Assembly (NCBI GenBank): GCA_018296165.2
Contig: JACKQL020000042.1
Location: forward strand, 248,001-312,000
From: Termitomyces sp. T153
Lineage: Eukaryota; Basidiomycota; Agaricomycetes; Agaricales; Lyophyllaceae
Length of the DNA: 64,000 nt
Direction: 5' to 3'
Position 1 is the first letter of the stretch; each line of letters starts with the position of its first letter. Below the pieces are notes generated by a model. It saw only the letters and a list, made by a program, of their open reading frames with translations. It had not been told where the DNA came from and searched no databases. Below are positions 56,996 through 64,000 of the stretch, one piece after another. The translations under genes and the position numbers were made by a program.

Positions 56996-57792
56996 ATGTC
57001 TACAATTGTGACCGAAGGAATCCTCCCCCGTGGATCAGATATGTCTTTACAAGATATCATGTGGGTTACATTCGCTTTCACCGGAATATTTGATACTGAT
57101 GTCAAACGTAGAACTTTAATCAATCATTATAACGAAGAGACAAGTGATGAAGTGCATCCGTTAGTCTTGGACACCGTGTGAGTGGCTTTTGCGTTGAGCG
57201 ATAGATATATTTGACCTCAAGCTCATACTATGATGCAGAGTGCAAATCGTGCTTTCAATCGAAAAGACAGGAAGTGGCAGCGTTTCCTCGGATTTGCCCA
57301 AGGACTCCCCTGTTTCGACACCTCCTGATGTCCCATCAGAAAAATCTCCTGCCATTGTAATTTCTGCGTCTCCTGCATCCCTCCCCGCTACGTTTGATTC
57401 TCTACCGACTCTGTCTCCTCTCCCGCCACCTGTGCATCCCCAAGCTACATCCGACCCGTTTCAAATGCAAGCTCGTATGGCAAACCCCTACTGGCATCTA
57501 ACACAGCTCATGCCGGCCGAATCCAGGTAAGCGCTTGGCACTTTCTGTCGTCGCCTTTTCTAATCAGACCCCTGGTCATGAAAGTGCATGGCTTGCTAGG
57601 CCGACATATAACGACTTCTGGTCTACATTCCGACGTAACAACGACCGAGATGACGAAGGGCCGAAACTCATGCCCTCCGTCGTCCCAGGTTGGCCAACTA
57701 CCCCGCCGCCTTCTTTTCCCGAACCCAATATAATGACTTGTATTGTCCCATCTCCTCCGGATTGGGCCAAGAGGAAAGTAGACATACTTTAG
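56996..57792 (+). CDS. Hypothetical protein, three exons, 220 residues
   Basis: Exons 56,996-57,177, 57,239-57,526 and 57,600-57,792 join in one frame. Donors are GTGAGT and GTAAGC, acceptors GATGCAG and TTGCTAG, and the introns are 61 and 73 nt. The N-terminal 60 residues are mixed and probably folded ('LQDIMWVTFAFTGIF'); residues 75-135 are rich in Pro and Ser and likely disordered; the C-terminal third is Trp/Pro-rich ('YNDFWSTFRRNN', 'PSPPDWAKRKVDIL'). No signal peptide or membrane helix stands out. I do not recognise a family. The clean splicing of three frames and CpG-normal composition argue for a real host gene. An upstream exon cannot be excluded. Confidence 0.55.
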
Positions 57793-58733
57793 AATGAGAC
57801 AGCGGATGGACAGCTTTCCCCAAAATCCCTCTGCCGCGTTGGTAGCCACTCACAGGACGAGACTCAATATCGTATGGTCATTGGTCATATGGCATTTGAC
57901 AACTGTAGTGGTTTTGGAGAGATTGAAGTTGAGGCGACACAGGTCTTCATTCCTTTATAGCTAGCGCTCGGGTGTTATAATGTTGTCGTACGGATATATT
58001 GAGTACAATGTAATTTCAACGTTCACTCGCATTGACGTGGTTATCGTCCAACCCCTTCAAGCTCCTTAGTATTGATAGTACTTTTTATACTTGGGACGTC
58101 AACATGATATACAGCAATCAATCTGTCAGTGGGTGACACCCACAAATTCTTACAAAACGCAGACTTTGCAACAAGCATATGGTTTGTACCACTTACGGTT
58201 GATGTTGGTATGCTCGAATTTCTCCTAGGTGAAGGTGATGCTGAAGCGGAGGCTTCAAGAGACCATTCGGCTCAGCTTCGTGCTTGTATATCCGAAGTCT
58301 CGTTCTCCTGTGACGAGTGCAGGTAGAAGGAGTGCTTGTTCTCTCGAGGTTGAACGTAAGTTAGTTTGAAGGCGAAGAATGACATTAGGGGAATTTTTTA
58401 TTGTTCATGGTAACTCAATAGCAGTGTAGTGTAGTTAAAAATAAAGAAATCCAGCATCGGAGTGCACCTTTGGCGAGCTTAACAGCAATGCGAAATGCGA
58501 CAGTGGAACGAGGATGGCTTATGGCCGCTGGCCCGTCCGAGTCGGGAGCGAGAAAATTCCACGTGACTCTAAGTCATTAGGGCCGGGCGTGTGCCAAACC
58601 TAATTTTTTCTACTCATCGACACAAGTCGGGTAATTGAAGAGACGAGTCTTGCGCACTTGCAGGTCCAAATTCTCCCAGTGCGCCACATTTTCTCTTCAT
58701 CCTGTCTTCTAATCTCACAGACACATAGAAATC
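57793..58733. other. Intergenic region upstream of eIF3a
   Basis: No gene recognised. It should hold the 3' end of the preceding gene and the eIF3a promoter. A pyrimidine-rich leader (TTTTCTCTTCATCCTGTCTT near 58,690) lies just upstream of the eIF3a ATG. Confidence 0.5.
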
Positions 58734-61700
58734 ATGGCCCCGTTTTCCAAACCAGAGACGGTGCTGAAGCAGGCCGAGGGACTTGTGTCTGTCGGCCAGA
58801 CTCACGCCGCACTCCAGTCTCTTACAGAAATGTTCACTTCGAAACGCTTTCGTTCAACGCCTCTCACATCGCTCGAACCCATTATGATGCGTTTCGTTGA
58901 GCTATGTGTCGATATGCGCAAGGGCCGTACTGCCAAGGAGGGGCTTATGCAATACAAGAATATCGCGCAAAATACGAGCGTACAGAGTATAGAGTCCGTC
59001 ATCACTCGCTTTGTCCAACTCGCCGATGCAAAGGTCCGTGAGGCACAGGAAAAGGCCGCTGTCCAGTCCGCCGTGGACGTAGACGACCTGGAGGCTAGTG
59101 AAACGCCTGAGAGCATACTGCTGGGCGCTGTCAGTGGAGACCAGAGCAAGGACCGTACCGATCGCGCACTCGTTACTCCATGGCTCAAGTTCCTTTGGGA
59201 AAGCTACCGCACTTCCCTCGAGACTCTGAAGAACAACGCTCGTCTCGAGGCCATTTATCAGGCATGTATTTACCCAAATCGAAGATATAGTCATGTGGCT
59301 CACTGCCGATATAGCAAATTGCCCAACAGGCTTTCAAATTTTGTTTGAAGCACCAACGTAAAGTCGAGTTCCGCCGGCTTTGCGAGACTCTCCGCCTTCA
59401 TCTTTCCAACGTTGCCAAATACTCGCATCAACCTCATTCGATCAACCTTTCCGATGCCGATACCCTGCAACATCATCTTGACACCCGTTTCGCACAATTG
59501 AATACCTCTGTGGAGCTTGAGCTTTGGCAAGAGGCTTTCCGGTCCGTCGAGGATGTCCACAACTTGTTGACTATGGCCAAAAAGGCACCTCGCCCGGCTA
59601 TGATGGCTAACTATTACGAGAAACTTACCAAGATCTTCCTTATGAGCGGCAATGCGTTGTATCACGCTGCTGCATGGGGGAAATACTACTCCGTCGTCAC
59701 CAGTATGGGTGGCAAGACCGACGAAGAACTTAGCAAGTTGGCAGGTCAAGTTCTCGTCAGCGCCCTTGCTGTTCCTGTCGGTTTAACTCACGAAGACCAT
59801 GACGAACTCAAGGGCAAGAACGCTCGTTTAACGGCTCTTCTCAATCTTACAAAGGTACCCACTCGCGCGGGTCTTCTCAAAGATGCTGTACGTCATCTGT
59901 TCTAACTTTCAAAGATGTCCAGCTAATCATCGTACCTTAGCTGTCTCGCGACGTCCTTAAACTCTCGCCTCCACCCATCAAAGCTCTCTACAACATCCTC
60001 GAAGTCACCTTCGACCCCCTTACCCTCTGTAAATCCATCGCGCCCCTCCTCCTTTCCCTCTCAACCACCTCCGACCCCGACTCTCCCTATGCACCCTACC
60101 TCACACTCCTCCAGCGTGCCCTCCTCTCCCGCCTCCTCTCCCAACTCTCCCAGGTGTATACAACCATCACACTCTCAAGCCTCCTGTCGCTTGCCGAGCC
60201 CCTCCGCGCCGCGGGTGTCCCAGGCGCATACGACGATGCCCAGATCGAGGGCTATATCATGGGATGTGCAAGGCGCGGAGAACTCAGTATACGCGTCGAT
60301 CACAAGTCAGGGAGTATCACGTTTGTTGATGATGCATTTGAGGATACGGACGGGGCTAGTACGTCCGAGAAGGGTGTACAGCCTACTATGGCTGAGCTGG
60401 TTCGTACGAGGCTCAGCAAGATCGCTACGTGTCTGCATACGTCGCTTGAGAGGCTGGATAGGGAGGAGAAGAGGGCTAGGGGAGAGAATAAGGAGGAGGT
60501 GGAGGAGAAGCAGAGGCAGAAGTTCGCTGCGCTCGTTGCAGCTGCTGAAAACGAGAGGAAGGCGCTGCAAATCAGGAGGGCGTTGGTTGCCAGGAGGAGG
60601 GAATTATTGAGTGAGTTAAGTGTGAGGAAGGAGAAAGAAGAGACGAGTCGAAGGGCTGAGATTTCAAGGAGGGAGAAGGAGGAAGAGATCAAGAGGATGA
60701 GGGAGGAGATCAGGAGGAAGGAGTTAGAGAGAGCGAAGAAAGAGTTGGAGAGTATCAGGATTGACGAAGCGAAGAAGTATGCGCAGAGTTTGGTGGATAA
60801 GGGTATACTCAAGCCCAATGATGTTGATGTGAGTCTTTCCCTGAATATTCTCTTGTTCCTGATTTTGGTTGGTCTCTGATGGATCCGGATGCAGAAACTC
60901 GACACGATTGACACGGAAGGCCTCATCGTCATTCAAGTACAACAGCTCGAAAAGGAAAAGAAGGAACTTTCGGAGCGTCTGCGTATTGCCCACAAACGTG
61001 TGGATCACATTGAGCGTGCTTATCGCAAGGAAGAGCGACCCCTCCTCGTCAAGGATTACGAGATCCAACAAAGGATTGATCGGGAGACACACGAGACCAT
61101 TCAACGAGCTCGCCGTGAGTCGGCACGTGCGGCGCACGAAGAGGATATGGCTGCCAAACTACGCCTTGCACGTATGATGGGAGATTATCGCGCTCGCCGT
61201 GAGGCCATCGTTGCGAAGAAGGCTGCAGAGTTCGCGAAGAAGAAAGAGGCCGCACACAAAAAGATCGAGGAGGAGAAGGCGAAGAGGAGGAATGCGGTAC
61301 TCAAAGCTCGCGAAGAGGAGAGGCTGCGGTTGGAGAAGGAAGAGAAGCTCAGGAGAGAAAAGGAAGAGGAGGAAGCCAGAATTATTGCAGGTATGTGTTA
61401 TCGCCCTTGATTACATAGATATCTCTGTTCACTCTGGTTCTTGCTACAGAACATGCGGCAGAAGAGGAGCGCAAACGAGCCGAGGCCGAAGCTGCTGCTG
61501 CTGCAGCCGAAGCCGCAAAACGCGAAGCAGAAGAAAAAGCCGCCGCGGTCCGCAAGGAACGCGAGACGGAGCGCGCTGCAGCTGCAGAGCAAGCGCGTCT
61601 CCGTCTACAACGCGAGGAAGAAGCTGAAGCCCGTGCCCGTGCTCGCCAGACCGACAAAAACCAACCCATCCGTGCACCCGTTCCCGCACGTGCTAATGGT

Positions 61701-61976
61701 TCCGACAATGTTTGGCGACGGGCGGCGCCAGCTACGCCACTCTCACGCTCTGAGAGCCCTGCTGCGGGCGCTCCACCTCCGCGGTTCGGTAACGCTTCGG
61801 CGGCAGGGGGATGGCGTGAGAGGGAGGCTGCGAGAAAGGCTGGTAATGGTCCGGCTCCTTCACGTACCATTAGTACGGCCTCGCCACGACCCGGAGCATC
61901 TGCTCGCGAAGAGCCCAAAAAAGACGAGGATGGGTTCCAGCCTGCGAAATATCGCCCAAGGCAGTTGAGGGGTTAG
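58734..61976 (+). CDS. TIF32: Translation initiation factor 3 subunit a (eIF3a/TIF32), five exons
   Basis: eIF3a is the scaffold of the eIF3 complex that binds the 40S ribosome and helps load mRNA. Exons 58,734-59,261, 59,315-59,887, 59,941-60,828, 60,895-61,390 and 61,450-61,976 join in frame into 1,003 residues, the usual size for fungi. The N-terminal part reads '[18 protein letters not shown]' and '[21 protein letters not shown]', typical of eIF3a; a PCI domain covers about residues 320-500 (exon 3 start, '[17 protein letters not shown]'); then a very long charged coiled coil rich in Glu, Arg and Lys (about 570-860); the end '[15 protein letters not shown]' is the conserved C-terminus. 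Introns are 53, 53, 66 and 59 nt; the first has a GC donor. The start sits after a pyrimidine-rich leader and begins the conserved N-terminus. No lesions; surely a live housekeeping gene. Confidence 0.95.
59262..59314 (+). other. GC-AG intron of eIF3a
   Basis: The conserved protein text '...LEAIYQ' / 'QIAQQAFKF' is joined only if the intron starts at GCATGT (59,262) after CAG and ends at GATATAG (59,314). There is no GT donor at this position, so this is a GC-AG intron. Confidence 0.8.
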
Positions 61977-62268
61977 TCGTAGCTTTGTCATGTCTCTTTA
62001 CGGATTATTATTTTATTCTATACTCTCGCTTTCTTGCAGCAGTTTGACATCCATGTCAGCTTCCCGCTCTGCTCAAGCCCCAGTCTGGATAGATGGGTCA
62101 ATTTCTTTTGAACACGATAATTCTAAGAATAGCGATATACATGTTACACTGGTGATACAGCAGAGGTTGAAATACAATGAGTCATGATTTTTATAGCTTC
62201 AGGAGATCAGGAAAAGATTTGTGAAGTGCATGGATACATGAAGATAAGAGCACGGTATGTAGGGTGAA
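61977..62268. other. Intergenic region between convergent genes
   Basis: eIF3a (plus) and the next gene (minus) converge here, so this ~290 bp holds both 3' ends. TTATTATTTTATTCT at 62,006 may serve eIF3a 3' processing. Confidence 0.45.
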
Positions 62269-63527
62269 TCAGTTGTCGACCTACAGCATTGTCAGCAAAA
62301 CGAGTGGATTCAAACTCACTCGGGTACCATTCAAAGGTTTCTGCCACACTGGAGTGACTGGACTATTCAAACTAGTCTTGAAAGCCTCTTCCTGAGCTTG
62401 GACAAAAAACTGATGATGGTATCCCATACAGCTTACTTGGGCTTGGATGGTTGACTCGGACGCGGGGCAAGGGGCGGTTTCGCTGGAGAAGACAATTTGT
62501 ATTGTGGGTGTTGCGCCGGAAGGATCAACATCATCAACATCGTTATTTTTCGACGTCAAGAGGACGAAAGGGGAAGGTGGTAGTGAATCAGAATGATTTC
62601 GGAAGCGTTTTGTCTTCGTAGTATTTATCCTCAACTTCATGCGTGGCGTGGACGAAGACCCAGCTGAGCTTTGCTTGGGGGAGGAAGAGACGGCAGGCTT
62701 GAGGGATGAAGAGCCCCGGCGTCGTTGCAACCAAAGGCTGTGTTTCCCCTGTTTAGATGGCCGTCTAAGGAGACTAAATCTGTGATGGATAGTATCATGT
62801 ACGATCCCTGCATCAATGTCGCGGCTATCAAATGTTCTTGTGGATTGGCGTTGGCTTCGAGATGGGAACGGGAACGTCGCTGAGGGGTTCATGTCATTGC
62901 TTGGGAGTAGATAGAAAGGAGAATCTGGAATTTCCTCCTCTTGGATAGTGCGGGGGTGATCGGGAACCTGAGACGTGGTGAGTCTGGAATGAATGGCCGT
63001 ATCGATAGAATTAGCGCTTCGAGCAAGGTGGGTTTCGCCGTGGGCTTGTAACGAACTGGCTTGTGAGGGACACTGATGTATGGTTCACGTTGGAAAAGGG
63101 TTCTGGGGTTTATGGTAGAAATGCGGCCATCGTCATCATCGACAACGGTGTTTGATGTCCTTTCATTCACACTGAGATTGATTGCGCGTTTGAAAAATGA
63201 ACGGCTGAATGATACACGATTAGATCCAACACGCGATGGACGTCGTTTAAGTAGCACGCCTTTGTCGATGGTTGACCGACTTTTTGGCCGGAAGAAATGT
63301 CTGGTAAATGCCGGCGCTCTAATGGAGAACGGAAAAGGTTGATGACGACGTCGTTCATTAGCGATGCCCCCATCTGGCACCAGACAATCAGAAGAGATCA
63401 TCTCTTTCAGCCTCGTAGTGGAGTTTTGGAGGCGGGGTGGACTATCTCCCTCTCTCTCGATTGAAGGATCTGAGTTGAACATCCATTCTGCTACCAGGCT
63501 GTTCTCGTCAAGAGTTCCTAGTTGCAA
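62269..63527 (-). CDS. Hypothetical basic, serine-rich protein
   Basis: Two large minus-strand frames (63,527-62,889 and 62,892-62,281) overlap in an ATGA. The second frame also extends upstream of its ATG to about 63,085 with protein-like text ('SANSIDTAIHSRLTTSQVPD', 'EEEIPDSPFYLLPSND'), so they are probably exons of one gene with an intron inside 63,180-63,085; I could not fix the junction. At the 3' end a donor GTGAGT at 62,319 and an acceptor TGTAG at 62,281 would replace the last residues with 'VDN' and stop at 62,269, though the 39-nt intron is short. The product would be ~380-400 residues, basic, rich in Ser, Arg and Pro, likely disordered and perhaps nuclear. Family unknown. Confidence 0.45.
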
Positions 63528-63558
63528 GCAGACATCAAGAACAGAAGCGCGAATGGTA

Positions 63559-63923
63559 TGTAAAGCGAGGCTGCCGAATATGGCAGATGTCGCGTCACAC
63601 GGAAGTTAGAGTCTCGCGGGTGAACTGGGGTAAGTCCTAGAATTGCGAAAACTCTAACTTCCGTGTGACGCGACATCTGCCATATTCGGCAGCCTCGCTT
63701 TACATATTTTGAAATGAACCCAGTCCTAAACACTCTCTAGTGCTTTGGTTGGCTTACGAGCTGTGGAATCTATCAGGTCTGATCAACCAGAAGGACCCAT
63801 CTCGTGAGTCAATATATTCACTATGTTTATTGACAATATACAACACAGATACCCCAGTTCACCCGCGAGACTCTAACTTCCGTGTGACGCGACATCTGCC
63901 ATATTCGGCAGCCTCGCTTTACA
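63559..63923 (+). repeat. Young inverted-repeat element or copia-type LTR with 74-bp ends
   Basis: The first 74 bases (starting TGTAAAGCGAGG) are the exact reverse complement of the last 74 (ending CTCGCTTTACA). A third copy of 54 bases lies inside at 63,651-63,704, so 63,559-63,704 is also an inverted repeat. All copies are identical and keep their CpGs. TGGTA occurs on both sides (63,554-63,558 and 63,924-63,928). The right flank TGGTATCAGG also resembles the initiator-tRNA primer site of copia elements, so it may instead be a 5' LTR. Confidence 0.7.
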
Positions 63924-64000
63924 TGGTATCAGGGTAATTTCTAGTATCGTCTAGGTTTAGGCTCGATTGCATTGGCAGAACTGGTTGATTATCCCAAAGT
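63924..64000 (+). other. Right edge: possible copia primer site and leader
   Basis: TGGTATCAGG directly follows the repeat. If the repeat is an LTR, a copia interior begins here and continues beyond the window. Nothing else can be read. Confidence 0.3.

Noticed and set aside
58802..59303. Long minus-strand frames opposite eIF3a exon 1
   Set aside because: They are shadows of the codon bias of the eIF3a coding strand, which is strongly supported by conserved protein sequence.

Overview
The window looks like a gene-poor, transposon-rich stretch of a basidiomycete (Agaricomycotina, mushroom-type) nuclear genome that runs into a normal gene neighbourhood at its right end. The reasons are short spliceosomal introns of about 40-75 nt, a fungal-style eIF3a gene, Ty3/gypsy elements with integrase plus chromodomain, a HUH-Pif1 Helitron, and a decayed mushroom-type seven-helix membrane protein. 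No species can be named from the sequence alone. There are no bacterial-type operons, CRISPR arrays, rRNA genes or intact tRNA genes.

Layout. 1-1,810: 3' ends of two LTR elements. 2,295-8,940: a decayed Helitron (glutamine-rich and acidic N-terminus, Cys motif, Helitron-like N domain, HUH Rep, Pif1 helicase), its last helicase motif cut off by a truncated LTR. 9.3-18.3 kb: tandem repeats, an LTR fragment, a broken seven-helix gene, an unassigned host-like locus and a minus-strand gypsy relic that lacks RNase H. 18.7-19.2 kb: a small secreted cysteine-rich protein gene with a 5'UTR intron and a TATA box. 21.6-33.9 kb: two oppositely oriented copies of an LTR family with ~1.1 kb LTRs and compositionally strange decayed interiors. 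34.0-36.0 kb: five tRNA-like SINE units, one split by a solo LTR with a perfect target duplication. 36.9-40.0 kb: a truncated chromovirus and a small LTR.

40,292-54,577 is a nested pair. Chromovirus X (own length ~5.5 kb, 183-bp LTRs, target duplication ATAAA) was later split by gypsy element Y (8.8 kb, minus strand, ~847-bp LTRs, 4-bp duplication GCAG). From about 54.4 kb onward the DNA becomes CpG-containing and genic: an F-box/LRR-like relic, a new three-exon 220-residue gene, a complete five-exon eIF3a gene (1,003 residues, first intron of GC-AG type) and a divergent gene of unknown function with a very young inverted-repeat element 31 bp upstream of its start codon.

The strongest signals are: (1) both LTR pairs show CpG to TpG/CpA decay, strongest away from the gene-rich side, and Helitron and chromovirus stop codons sit where the family has arginine (CGA to TGA); (2) two unrelated LTR families carry a stretch just after the 5' LTR that is complementary to the predicted start of their own transcript, as in self-primed Tf1-like elements; (3) a small tRNA-derived SINE array; (4) the young foldback/LTR-like element at the right end. 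I saw no anti-phage or otherwise new multi-gene defence system here.
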